DNA from: Dichomitus squalens LYAD-421 SS1
Lineage: Eukaryota; Basidiomycota; Agaricomycetes; Polyporales; Polyporaceae
Length of the DNA stretch: 64,000 bases
Direction: 5' to 3'
NCBI RefSeq assembly: GCF_000275845.1
Contig: NW_006766889.1
Location: forward strand, 1,134,611 to 1,198,610
Shown: positions 33,069-45,600 of the stretch, in pieces
How the letters are laid out: every line of letters starts with the position of its first letter
Numbering within the stretch: position 1 is the first letter of the stretch
Notes under the pieces: generated by a model
The model's database searches: none
The model's input: only the letters and a program-made list of their open reading frames with translations
What the model was told of the DNA's origin: nothing
Program-made: the position numbers and the translations under genes

Positions 33069-34009
33069 TGCGGTGTCGAAGAAACGAGCGGTGGTGTCGT
33101 CAGGAAGGCAGAAAAGTATCAGAGGAGAGGTGGGGCGAGTGAACGGCCCACCAGTCGCACCGAAAGCTGTTCATGATCCTCTGCGTTATATGATAGCCTC
33201 GATTCGACTAATGCTTCCATGATAGCCTCTCTGGCTCGCGCATTTGGTCTCGGTATGATGATACACATGGGGCTAGTGAGTTCTTTCGACAGGAGTCATG
33301 CCTAGCTTCCCTCGGTAAGATTGCAGCGTGCGGCGTCTGGCAATAGAGCGCTATTACGCCTCGAGGAGAATGTCCACCTTAGGAAAACCGTGCCCCTCCA
33401 TGGCCGCGAAGGCTATATACGGTGGCTACCGGTGTCCCTCCTTCCTCATACCGTGCCCGCTGAGCCCATTGCGAGTGAATACGCATTATAAATATGATCA
33501 GATCATCGATTGGTGTATGCCGCACCTAGTTCATGTCTGCAAGAGCGAGAGTTAAGATTGCCCGTCGGACTTACCATGGATCTCCCGAGACATATCGGAA
33601 CAAGCTTCCTATGTTCGTAGAACCACGGTCATTTATCTGACTTCCCCGTATTCCATACTTCGCGCCTTCTCGCGAAGGGGATGGCGGACCACTCTGAGTA
33701 TCACTCCGCGCGTTCGAGAGCGATTCGGCCGCACTAAGCCCGCCCTAGAAGTCGGTGCATCTGACAGTCGGCTCCGTTCAGGCTGCTGCCGCCGCCATTC
33801 AGTCGTTAGACATATGACCTAGCATGCTGCGCCCTGTCACGCTTAGGCATGCCCGACTCCATTGCATAATCTAACATGTGGGATTGACTTAGCTTCCCAC
33901 TACGATGGGAACCAGTGAGATATTCGCGGTTACAAACATATCTGTGTCGGACAGACATATCATGGCGTTGGGCAGTTCTGTCGCAGGGTGCTACGTCTTG
34001 CATAGGCAA
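33069..34009. other. Intergenic, no gene recognised
   Basis: It separates two minus-strand genes. The longest frame is 75 codons (33328-33555), with no motif. Confidence 0.5.
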
Positions 34010-35522
34010 TCATTGCTCTGCTAACATTCCTGTCAATACACTAACTTCCTCCAGCGGCCCTCCATTATCTCCCTCTGGACCGAAGTTCTGCAGAACTGAC
34101 GCCGCGAAATCAAGCGCGGTCTTAGCGTGCCTTCTCAACTGCTCCTCGTCCGCACCTGCCATTGCACTAGCATCCGTGCAGGTTAGATTCCACAGAGTTT
34201 TGGCTAGCTCAAGCGCGTGCATACCTGTTCGACGCCGTCACGTCAGTTGACCGGTGATGATAGTGTATGTTCCGATCGTCTCACCAATCTGTGGGTAGTT
34301 CGGGGGATATAGCATCACGTAAAACGCCAGCAGCGTCAGTCCGCTGTCTATGGCCTCTGAGTATGGTCCTTCGTGCGAAGTTTTGCTGAATGCCTCGGAC
34401 AAGGCTGGGAGGTACGACTCGTGCAGGACGGGAAGAAGCACTGCCGGCAGCCGCTCAAACGATCCAGGGACTGTCGGGACCTGTACATCCTGGCTGATGT
34501 CCCCGAGGGAGAAAGAGCGGAGGGCCGCATCTAACGTTCTTAACTCCTCGGCGCCTCTCATGGGTGGTGTGGGGACGCGCTCGATGCGGCGCTCGAAGGT
34601 GCACAACCTACAGCCACACTCGAACCCGTAATTCACGTGCAGCGCATCCTGGCGCGTTTGAAATGGAAGAGCCGGATCCAGATATGGAATTGTGACCTGC
34701 GTGGGGTGTGAATGCATGGTCGTGGAGGACGTGAGAGTGCATGCGCGAGATCTGACCTCGTCTCCTTCATTGATGTCACGTAAGGCGACGACTTCCATCC
34801 TCACCGGCTCCGAAGGTGCGAGCATGTACTTGCAAGCCGCATTCGGGACGCATGAGTGATTGAGAAGACGGCTCGCGAGTGGGAACACGCCATGGGCATA
34901 GGAAGTGAGGTGGGAATGCAGGATGAAGTTATTGTTGCCAAAGCGCGAGTAGAGATCCTCAGCGAGTGCGACTGTCCCAGCCGTCTGAGCAGCTCTCGAT
35001 AGGCATAGAGGTGGCACAAAGCCATCTAACCTCGGAACCTTCAGGAGGTTCAAGAAGGTGCGTCCGGCATCAGTGAGTCTATCCGTCCCCCAGGCCTCAG
35101 GATCCGCGACCAGTTGGGAGAGGAGTATGGCATCCACTTTGTCATGGGGTGTCAACGCTTGGTACTGTCCTGAAGCCACAAAGGCATTGTAATGTTTGCA
35201 CATCTTCCTGTGATGGAGCCTCCACTCCCTGTTCTGACCTGGCTTGAACGCCATGTAAGCGCACGGAACCAGGGAGCGGATGTCTCCTCGCACATGTCGT
35301 TCCACAGTACCAGGACGAGGCGCACCCAGAGCATCTCATAAGCTCCACTGCTTCCGACTTCAGCATATAGCATCCATCGCATCTCCTTCCTTTTTCCGTG
35401 AGTAGAAGACAGGTCGAGAAAGCCGGGACGGACATGATCGTAGATCCAGCTTTGATGGGAGTTTTTGCAACGGCAGCATTCCGAGCAGTGGGGTGAGGGT
35501 CAAGTCGAAGCAGATCGCCCAT
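34010..35522 (-). CDS. SMYD-type SET and MYND domain lysine methyltransferase
   Basis: The MYND zinc finger is inserted in the SET domain, as in SMYD proteins. From ATG 35522: AVAKTPIKAGSTIMSVPAFS (SET-N), then CDGCYMLKSEAVELMRCSGC, WYCG and WRLHHRKMC (the zinc ligands). SET-C follows with HGVFPLASRLLNHSCVPNAA (NHSC cofactor motif). An intron after EGDEV precedes YLDPALPFQTRQDALHVNYG and the post-SET cysteines ECGCRLC. The remaining C-terminal 200 residues are helical, resembling the TPR-like tail of SMYDs, and end LAEQ at 34010. Substrate is unknown; SMYD relatives methylate histones and cytosolic proteins. An intron near 35270 joins the MYND exon to the rest; its exact edges are uncertain. 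Confidence 0.85.
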
Positions 35523-35721
35523 GCAGCACTTGAGAGCGTCGGGTCAGTAATTGGTGCGCAAGCCAGACCCGCAAACGAGTGAGGGGACGTCGTAGAACGT
35601 CTAGAGATTGTGGTCGCTCTCAGCGATGATAGGCGCCCCAAAGGAGCTGGCAGTACCGCGTAGATGAGGATACAACAACGCGGGCGGGACTCATGTAAAT
35701 ACATCGGTATGCGGCTACATA

Positions 35722-38242
35722 TCACTCGACATCGATGTTGACAATTTTGATATCCTCATACGGCTTATCGAGCTTGTTCGTCTTGACGTTCTCGATCGCG
35801 TGCACGACTTCCAGTCCGGACAGCACCCGACCGAAGATCGTGTGCTTCTTGTCTAACCATGGCGTAGCGTTGGTCGTGATGAAAAACTGAGAGCCGTTCG
35901 TGTTAGGACCCGCGTTTGCCATGCTGACAGTATATGGCCTGTGTGCGCCATTCAGCTCTTTCCTACTCAAAGGACGACATGAGCTCAACGGCAACTAACC
36001 TGTCATGCTTGAGGTCGTCTGAGAACTCATCCTCGAACTCCCTGTTCCAGATAGATGTTCCACCGGTACCGTCGCCAAGGGGGTCCCCAGTCTGGATCAT
36101 GAATTTCGGAATGACGCGGTGGAAGATCACACCCTCGTAGTAGCCACTGCGTGCGTGTCCTACGAAATTTTCCACAGCTTTCGGGGCCTGTTGGGGGAAG
36201 AGGCGAAGGTGCATATCTCCGAACGTTGTGTGGATCGTTGCACTGTTCGCCACGGGTGACGGACCGCCCTTGATTGCCGGCGCGGCAGCAGCGATGGTTT
36301 GCTCTTCGCGCGTTGGTCGCTCGTTGAAGATATCACGATCGCCGGATTTATCGTCCCTGTTATCATGTTAGCGACGAACACTAGCGGGATATGGGTCGTG
36401 ACATACTCAGGTTCAGAGCGCGTGAACATATAAAATCGCTGGCGCTTATAGGCAGTACATACAAGGGTGGGGTCGCGCACGCCTTTCTCGGCAAGAAGGG
36501 GGTTGGCGGATGCAGCTGCGGCCTAGTTCAAGAGAATACTTGTGAAAACCGCAGTTGTGGTAGCAGGGTTTGTGGAGAACGCACCAACGTCGTAAGCCCC
36601 TTCTTCGCCGGTGCACCCTGGTACAATGTGAGGTGCATGAACCGGACAGTTTCGTCCTTGCCTAACAATCGCACAACTCTATTCGTGACAGTGTTCACGA
36701 CTGCGCAGCTTCATGAGCGACATCCTGCAAGACGTTTGCCAACAATGCCTACATTTGATTCCCAGCAATGTTGGATAGATTACGAACGAACCGCTCTCGT
36801 CCCAGATTGCATTAATCCACATTCCTGGTATGCGATCGTCCGTTCCAGGAAGCTCTAGCTCGCGCTCGGCAGCTAAGCGACGTCCGAACTCCATATCTTC
36901 GACCTTGTATATTGCGGTACCCGCTTGCTGCATTTCCTGTATCGCGGCGAGAGATTCGTCATATTTTCGAGCCATTTTCCCCGAAAGGAAGGAGAAAATG
37001 CGTATTTGCCGGTCAGGAAGGGAGAACGTCACGAATTGTGAGGAGTCAGGGGATAGTGTGATACATGTCGGAATGGCCTTTGACTGCAAGACAGGGTGAA
37101 TATATATTGCGCAGCAGATAGTATGACGTACCTTCTTGAACTCGTACAAATCTGTGTCACTTTTGTAATTCCATAGGCCGCGGACGTTCTTTGGCAGATC
37201 GAATGGTTCTGATGGTTGCCAGTACTCAATAAAGCCACCTTCGTCGGCGGATATAACACAGTTGTACCGGTCGCTATACTGCGCCGTAGTGTCAACTACA
37301 CGGAACCTGACGAGGGGAGGAGAATACAAACCGCCATGACGTGTACGGGAAAACGGTGCAACTTGTCGATGACTTCCAGCGGCTTCCCGTCGCCCCTTCC
37401 GTCGTACAGTCGAATGGTACCCGAACCGCGTTCAGAACTAAGCGACAAGTTAGGAAGTCGCGCAGACACGAAAGCGGTCACGTACATCGCAAGCACTCCC
37501 ATCGCCTGTCCACGCTTATGAACCCAACAACATGCGTTAGGTTTATACCCCAAAGTTAGCATATTGATGTTGTCTATGGCCAAATGGATGAGATGGTGCC
37601 GCCGACATGAGGAAAGAGGACGCACCGAAGTTGATAACATCGAACACCTTCGCCGTCCCATCCTCGGCAACGCTTGCGAACAGCTGACCATCCACACTGG
37701 CGGACACGGCAACGATAGGTGCGAGATGCGCGCGGTAAAGCTTCACGAATTCTACGCCTTGCTCTTGTTTCTTCCAGAACTTGACTTGTCCGTCGACGGA
37801 CGTTGTGATCAAGAATTCTGTTCTAAACGGGGAGGGTGATGTCGCTCGGTCATAGCTTGGGCAGAGAGGGAATAGGGAGGGTACCTTGTTAGGACGTTGA
37901 AATTGATGACATCTCTGTGCATGAAACTCTTGTAGTAGCGATCCGCGCTCGGGAGGTGATCAAGGTAGAGCTTCTCGTGGGGTAGGACTACAGGACTCCG
38001 TTCAAGTGGGACGATGCGCAAGGCCTGACCATGCAAGACGCACCCTTCCGCTTCTTCTTTACGACACGTCCCTCCGCAGCGGCAGGCATAGGCATGGGAC
38101 CTACTTCGTCGTCGTCGTCATCATCGCCTGTGTCCATCTGGTCCTGTCGTTCCTTCACATCCTCCAGCCTACCGGTATCCGAGTCTTGACCGTTCCGAGA
38201 CCGCTTCCCTAACATAGTCGCGTTGTCCTCGGTCTCCGACAT
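35722..38242 (-). CDS. PPWD1: WD40-repeat cyclophilin (PPWD1-like peptidyl-prolyl isomerase)
   Basis: This is a spliceosome-associated cyclophilin. From ATG 38242 the N-terminus is acidic with a KKKRK nuclear signal. WD40 repeats follow: [65 protein letters not shown] and [14 protein letters not shown]. Next come [20 protein letters not shown] and AIQEMQQAG. The C-terminal cyclophilin domain has [20 protein letters not shown], then [39 protein letters not shown] and [12 protein letters not shown]. The catalytic Arg of FHRV, the Phe and Gln of FMIQ, the Phe of QFFI and the Trp and His of WLDKKH are all present, so isomerase activity and cyclosporin binding are expected. TGA is at 35722. About nine exons are seen. 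Confidence 0.92.
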
Positions 38243-38601
38243 GTTTATTGGCACGAGAAAAGGGGCGGATTTTGGCGGGAGATCAAAGAGCGAGAAGATA
38301 GAGGGATGTGGCTCGGAGGAGGATGCTCGGCGCGTCGCGCTCGGCATACGCGCCAGTGGCGGAAAGCCGCACCGCGCGCGCCACTCGTGGATACCGACAC
38401 GCTCGCGACCTGTTCCTCTATCCTGATACATGAACTTATCAGTCCTTCTCTGAGCTCTCCTCTACACAATGTGACACATATCGTTCGGTCATACTACAGG
38501 CCGTCCCGGCGCACGCTTTCTCATGGCGCTTCTATGTGGACTGCTTCAAGATCGACGTCCATGTGGGAATTAGTATGCATATTGAAGGCTAGTACAGGGC
38601 T
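38243..38601. other. Intergenic between PPWD1 start and DUF6534 gene A stop
   Basis: It contains the PPWD1 promoter. A pair of open frames runs through 38245-38469, but they are not supported by motifs. Confidence 0.5.
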
Positions 38602-40808
38602 CTACGACTGCAATTGTGATATGGTGGTGAGCCTTGGCTCGCATACATCCGAGATGTGGCAATCAGGCCCTCCGGTACACGAACGGGGACTGCCCGAGAT
38701 TGTAGGAAGTAGCGATTCTGGAGCTTCGACAAACGTGATTGGCATATCATCATTGTGCGTCTGTGAGTTAAGATTCTGTTATTAAGAGATTCATGACGGA
38801 CGGGGTGTAGGTACTCACATGCACGACGCTTGAGTCAACGACGCGGCGGCTTTTTGCCGGTAGAACGCGCTGCAACGCGCTGAAACCAACCCATTCCGTA
38901 TCCAAATCTTTGTTTAATGCTTGGGCTAGTGTTTGACGCAGGTTCAACCTGTTCGATACTTTATCAATAAGCCTCCGGGTCACTAGCGGGTCTCGTAATT
39001 CCCTGACGTTACAAGTACCGAAAATGCATATACTAGTAGTCTACGTCAGATATATATCCTTCAATCATGAAGCATCTTACCATGGGCTGAAGTGAGGCCG
39101 AATGGGATGACCATGACGCTGGTATTCACAAACAGATCCTAGTGGAAGGATCAGAATGAAACTTACACAATGCCAAGGGCATAGAGGCTCCTTACAACAC
39201 ATAGACAGGTCATGCCAAGCATGCTACTCAATCCCAGACATCAGTGTTTGCACAGACCAACAGAAATGAGGCCTGTTCACCTAGTGAATGCCCCTGAAAA
39301 TTGGTGTCAGCACCAACTGAAGCACATATTAAGAGTGCCTCACCTGTACTAAAGATGTAGATACTCAGGACCTTCAGAAGGGCATCAGTTCTTATATTAT
39401 ATCAGTTCATTGGTGTTCCATGTGAATGTATTGTAAGGATAATCACCGCTTTATTCCAGTATGCCTTTTCCACAAGGTGATTACAAGGATTATTGCTATC
39501 CCAAGATCACCCAGGGCAACAGGGCCATAGGCTCCAGCTACAAGCCACTGGAGAGATATCATAAGTCTTGAACACATCAGACCTATATCACCTGATTGAC
39601 CTTGTAGTGAAGCCAGCTCTTGTAGGTGGGGTGCATGAAGCTGCAATAAAGCACACTCAATGTCACAAAGTCATTGAGATGATTGTAAAACTTACACTTG
39701 TGCCATCACAGCTATGGAAAAGCCTAAATATGAACCATTGAGTCCTCTTTGCATAAGGGCCTATGTATATACTCACCAATTGCGCACAACAGGGTCATTG
39801 TCTAGAATGAGATCACTACCTGTTGCAATGGAAGTTCATATGAATGGTCATACCACTGCTGTGATGAAAATTTGCTTATAGACTGGAGGTAAGACTGAGT
39901 AGAATGAGTGAATTGATTGTAGTCTTCCCATTAACACGAGAACCTTACCGAGGTAGACCCGGCGGATGTAAAACCTGTAAGTCGCCGATAGGAATTGAGT
40001 GCGCTATGTAACTGTGACAGGTGATGACCACTTTACAGTTGGCAGAGCAGTACAACCATAGACTGATGCATGATATGGTCAGTATCTCAGCCGTTCAATC
40101 CAATAGCTGCCGCATTGGTTACACACCACTGTCACAGGTAGAAGCTGCGTTGATTGCGACACTACTCGCTCACTTCATGATCGAGTCGTGCCAAGAACAC
40201 TGTCACACACCGCCAGAGTTCTATAGCCTGCGTGAGCAACTACGGTGCATAGGACACCAACTCCCAACAGACTTACAAAGTTGCAGACGATAGAGAACTT
40301 GGATCGCCATAGGAAAAAACCAAGTAGTAATAACTGGAGTTCAATGCTTCCCTCCAGAGTTCCTTATAAACTTCATTCGCCGGCATTCACTCACCCCCAA
40401 TGCATAGACAACGCCGTGTGTACCGTCTCCGCTAAACTGTAGAAGGTGCCGTCAGCTAATCGCATGCATAGATGTGAGTTACTGGGGAGACTTACATCAA
40501 AGCAGCTACCTGTAGGCTGACGTCTCAGTGATAATCCCAAGGGATAAGTGTCATACATACTAAAGCCCTAAGCACACGAGGGTCCTTGTAGGTGTTAAAG
40601 TACCAGTATACTTGGCATAGCATGATGCCGTAGAACCTGCCCCATGTCAGCGATCAGGTCAAGGCTTGTATAGACAAATCACATACAGCAACCCGACGAG
40701 CAATCCGAAAAAGACCCAGGCAAGACTAACTTGTACGTCCGGGATGTCATCGGATACGAACGCGAGCAGCGAGGTTGAAATGGTGGGCGACGAGGAGATT
40801 GGCGACAT
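38602..40808 (-). CDS. DUF6534-type seven-helix membrane protein, paralogue A
   Basis: From ATG 40808 the first exon ends in a helix (SLAWVFFGLLVGLL). It splices to FYGIMLCQVYWYFNTYKDPR, the conserved second helix and loop, then to LAETVHTALSMHW and YYYLVFSYGDPSSL. Later exons give FYIRRVYL, WLVAGAYGPVALGDLGIAI, LWKRHTGIKR and TDALLKVLSIYIFSTG. The C-terminal region has RLIDKVSNRLNLRQTLAQAL, and a soluble tail ends in TAG at 38602. This follows the order of DUF6534 proteins. At least ten short exons are needed, and the region 39050-39950 is visibly AT-richer than its surroundings, so some exon borders are weak. It is most similar to paralogue B (43047-45050). Function is unknown. Confidence 0.6.
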
Positions 40809-43046
40809 CGCAGTAGGATAGCCTGCTCGACGTCTTCGAGCATCAGAATATATATCTACTTTGACGAACACGTGAGACGTCGACAACGTCCCCCGTAGTT
40901 TCACGATAGGCGGTACCTGATTCGATAAGCTCGTCGACTCGAAGCTTCCCCGATCGGTGTTTGTCCACATGAGGCGCCAAACGACACGTTTCCGCACCTA
41001 GAACGGATGGATGGTACAGCCGGCCGAAGGTGGCGGGGCCTGAAGAATATCCTGAGGGTTCGCGGCGTAAGCGGAAGTCCGATTGCCACCGTCGATGCGG
41101 TCGTGAATTGCTATCGATATCAACGTCGGCGAAAAGTGAGCCTCATACCCTGACTGAGATAATGCGTCAACGACGAACCGGGTCAGCACGAATCAACCGA
41201 CCATGTGCTGCCTCATACGAGAGTGGTCGATCCCACAGCATCAGACAACGCGTGGATGAGTCTTCGAGTTTATTTCCCTGATACTGAGGGTCTGAAAGCT
41301 CAGGTACACGGGCATTGCAGGACGAGAAGTCCAAGACGTGCCTTCAATGTGGCATTGCGGAGCTGCCAGGGCCCTTGTACCAGACGATGCATGGCTTCCA
41401 CAAAGAGTCCACCTGGAAGATCAGCTGTTATTCGTTGCATGCAGGATAGAAGGAGCGAACCGTACCAACTCGCTATACGTAGGCATGCATGCTCTCCAAC
41501 GCGGACGTATATCGCTCATGACACGTCACAGGAGCATAATGTGGGTGGAGAATCTTGAACCCTAAATTCGAAAGCAGATTCGATGCCGTGGGCCTTCAAC
41601 TGAGCAAACGCTGAAGCACTCACAATACGCAGGACTGCGCCAACCGATATAGAATGTTACGTGATACCTGTTAGGTAGAAGACCCCTGTTGTTCCTAGCG
41701 CACGGTGTGCTCTAGTAAAAATAGAGTAAACTCATGAGATGGGTGCCCCGGTAAGTCAACTAATCGCCGTCAGTAGTCTCAAGACCGACGACAGTTCAGC
41801 AGCGGAGACTGACGCACATTGAGATTGCACCATGAAAACGGTGCCGTTAATGTTGAGGGCACTTACGATATCGCCTAGACCAGAGTTAGCTGCAACATGG
41901 ACATTGTAAATTCTAGTACCAATCTTCCTGCACAGCTACGCCGATATATTGTATCAATTCAAGAGACCACGCCGCCATGACTGCGTATATTCAAGATGAT
42001 CACCGTTGTGAAAACGACCTGGAAAACTGATGCAATGAGTGTTTGCATAAACGTCCGAGAAACGAGTGAGCCGTTCATGCAGGAAGATCGCATAATGAGG
42101 CCGCTCCGGCCTGAAGCACGGGGTTACAGAGGACCGGAAAGGCCCCGAAGGTTCGAAGAGCGCCATCCAACCTACTCTACCGCAGTAAAATTTCGTGTAA
42201 GCCGTGCAAATTATGTGCATGACTCGACGTGTAAGTATCAATACGTACACTGCAGCATGATCTCGGTGCGTACGCGCACCCGATCCTCTGCTGCCAATAC
42301 CGTATAATCAACTAGAGTATTTTGAGACTCACCTGATTGTGTACAGTCGAACAAAAATTGCACGTAGCTCTTCTCGATCGCAATTCTTCGCAGAACCGAC
42401 AGCGCGTGTGCGATCGTAAACGTTCAAGCTTCAAGGAGGGTAAACCGGGCCTTCGGTCAAGCGGCCGATGGTCTTCCCGACATATTCCCTATCTCAGGGC
42501 AGCAGTCGGTGGGGTCGTACGTATACCATGCACGTAAATCAAGGGGTGCGCACAAGCTCAAGAAACAAGATGAACGGAAGAGGGCTAGAGCCTAACAGCG
42601 ATGGACGTAAAAGGAGTCTTGTCTGCACCGCCACGCCGACACTCAGAGATTGGCGCCGCTGGCAGCGCTGGCAGGCTAGGCTGTGGCACTCGTTATACAT
42701 CCTTCCCCTGGATATACATTGTAGTTGCTATTAGCAAACAAGAACACAGAAGTAGTTGACAGCGAGCAGGGGGCAATGAGGATTTAACGCCATAGGACTA
42801 GGATATACAGACACGAAGTTGTACGTAAATTCGCATCCGCAGTACCTCGGGGAGATATAATATAGAAGCACTGGTCCTATCATCCAGGTATAGGAATGAG
42901 CTGTCCGCCGACGTCTGCTGCCAAGGGCGTCCTCTTCGCCGTGATCCCTTAGCCCCGAGCGATCAGGCCTCAGGTTGGGCCTGCGGGCGAGAACGCCGAT
43001 GAAGTTAGAGGCTTACATGAAACAGTGCGCAGGTATCTGCACTGTC
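40809..43046. other. 2.2-kb spacer between the two DUF6534 paralogues
   Basis: I searched for a third copy (FYGIM, TGIKR and LNLR motifs) and found none. Frames up to 117 codons show no domain. It may be decayed gene sequence or regulatory space for paralogue A. Confidence 0.4.
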
Positions 43047-45050
43047 TCAACAAGTGGCCCTGTTTCCCGCAAACGTAATGGTGCCGTCTCTTCTCCCGCA
43101 TTCTTCTGAGGATTGTTGCCAGGACTGAAAAAGATTGAGGCTGATCACGTCGCTCTCTCCTCCCGGCGCATTGAGCTTCTCGGACAAGCCGCGTCGGAGG
43201 TTCAGCCTGAATATGTACCGTTCACTAGCTATAGCATACGACAATGCAAAGCCCACTTAAGACTTACGTGACGAGCGTTGCGTTTGCATAGACTATAACT
43301 AATATCAGGATCAGGGGACAAGGCGTGGAGGCAAAGTGCGCACCTGTGGCGGCTGCTTGGGCAAGTGGAATGATCACGACATTCTTGCCTTCAAATACCG
43401 CCTGCCAAGAGTTCAGTTCAAGGAAGAGTAAGGCTCGGAGGACTTACGATCAGTAAGCACGCGATGCTCAGAATACTGCGTTTGCATCTGTAAGTCAGCT
43501 ACTCGATTGAGCGTCATCGAGATATTGACTTCACCTGGTGACAATGCCCGTACTGAACGCATTGAAGATGATCGTATTGAGGAGAACGTTAGTTCTACGC
43601 ACCCAACGATTAATCCTTTCCTCTTCCTTGAGCCCCCGACTGCGCAAAACAACTCACTGCTTCACGCCAGTCCGGCTAGCATGGAGGGACAAGCTCAAAA
43701 TACCGGCTAAAGCCAAGTCTCCTAGGACAGAACAGCCAAACGCCACGGATACGAGCCACTTCGTGAGATAATCACTGCATTCAGTAGAAGAATTTTGACA
43801 CCTCCTAGAATGATGGCAGTTACCTTCAATCTCAGCCATTGCGCGAAGGTTGGTTGCATGACCCTTACGCGCCTGCTTCAGGACGGGTCGTCTGAAACGA
43901 GAACACTCACTCACAACTGCACTGTCAATACTGAGGGATGGAAGGTTAGAATTGTGGGCCATATCGTCGCACGGGATGCGAGCTCACTTATGATGAAAGC
44001 TGTTCGAATAAGGACCAATTTAGAGTGACGTCTGCATGTGTGTCAACTGCATGACATACCTGTGGCAGTCGTCATGACGATAGCCTAGAAACAGTTCGGC
44101 ATCACAGTCGGCGACCAAGAATATGAGCAAGTCACTTACCGCTAACACGAGGAATACCCACTGCCATTCTGAAGGCAGGACTTGGATAATCTCATCAGTA
44201 TCCGCACGACGAAATGATGCCTCGAATGTCTCACATAGGTAGGTTCGGCGGATATAGACACTAGCGGCGAGCCCATGAGCATTAGTGTCTGATATCTGAT
44301 AGGTATGTAACTTACTATTGGCACAATATGATACACAGGTACTTGGACAAGACACCGATTCATTGTCAATAACTGTAGTTCACGGGGTACTGAAGAGCTT
44401 ACAATTGAGATAGGCATGAGCTGCAGGACTAGATCAGCATCTGTGTGTACAGTAGCGTTTGCGACTACGTACCGTGAGCGAGCTGCCAATAGTAAATTGT
44501 ATTAGCAAGTTCCATTGTGTAGTAAAAGGGCTGCATACGGAGATAGGCCACCGAAAGCGTCTGAGACCCCGTAGTTCCCAACGGCGTAGTAGTAGCTACA
44601 TAGTGACCGGTGAGCTCATATCCCAACTCCAGTCACGGATATATTGAAGAGTATACCAAGCATGCAATATGAGACCAACGTCTATGGCGTTCGCGACCCT
44701 ATCGAGCAAGTGTTACTCGCCAAGTGCCAAACCTAGACAAACGACAGACCCTCTCACATGATCGCAGCGACCTACACCGGATACTTGGTCAGCCCCGGAC
44801 TTGCCCAAAACGATCATCACTCACTACGGCCTTCAGGTCCATGGGGTCCTTGCGGTACGTCTGGAAGTACCAATACGCCTGGCATATCATGATACCATAG
44901 AACCTACAACGGGTCGGGTGTAATCAGTCTTGACCATCACCGGACTCGCACTGGATGCACGCACAAGAGCGCAAAGCCCACACCGAACAACACCCATGCC
45001 ATCGTAGCGCGCACCGGGGGCAGGACGACGCCGTTGTCTGGCAGAACCAT
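43047..45050 (-). CDS. DUF6534-type seven-helix membrane protein, paralogue B
   Basis: From ATG 45050: MVLPDNGVVLPPVRATMAWV with helix VLFGVGFALL, spliced over a GTGCGT...TTGTAG intron to FYGIMICQAYWYFQTYRKDP. Then come YYYAVGNYGVSDAFGGLS, VYIRRTYL, WQWVFLVLAVSDLLIF and TKWLVSVAFGCSVLGDLALA. SRTGVKQ, RTNVLLNTIIFNAFSTGIVT and a C-terminal FRLNLRRGLSEKLNAPGG follow, with the stop at 43047. Block for block this matches paralogue A, so the two are tandem duplicates of the same orientation and exon layout. Many small exons make the exact model uncertain. Some middle exons (near 44400-44500) could not be joined cleanly. Function is unknown. Confidence 0.6.
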
Positions 45051-45600
45051 TGTGGTACCGCGAGGTGTTGACTGTATGAAAGGGAAGGTGTCTTCGCTCT
45101 CCGACGAGCAAGGGTGGAAGTCTGGCGGACAAACAGGAAACTATGAAAACAACGTCGCAATGTATAGGACGCACAGACATGAAGAATGGTGGATCCGTAG
45201 CATGGCTGACGGCCAAAGATCGCTTGGGTGCGAGCGATGTAGTTGCTAGTCGCTGAACGACGGACCCTCGCCGAGAACTACGTGGAAGACTTCCATTCAC
45301 GCCGGCGGGGCGCGCATCTATAAGTGGGCAGTTATAGAATGAAAATGACATACCGAGGGCCAGCTCGGCCGAGTAGATGCGTCTCTGGCCACCGCCTCAC
45401 CTTCATGTTTGTCGACGGAGTCTTCACGCGCCGTGAGCGTTTGATTTGTAGTCAGCACCATGGGTGCAATAGCGAAACAGGGAAGAGGATTAAAATGAAG
45501 TCCCACTATTGCCCGTAGTCCGTTTCGATCAGCTTGATTGACAGTGCAATGGATAAATACTAGGGTAGTCAACGAGCCGCATTACGGTATAGCAGCAGTC
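45051..45600. other. Intergenic between paralogue B and the AN1 protein gene
   Basis: It contains the upstream region of paralogue B and the 3' flank of the AN1 gene. Nothing further is recognised. Confidence 0.5.

Noticed and set aside
39040..39110. PFGLTSA sequence resembling the reverse-transcriptase motif PFGLTNAP
   Set aside because: It lies in frame with, and in the expected position of, an exon of DUF6534 paralogue A. No other reverse-transcriptase motif is nearby.
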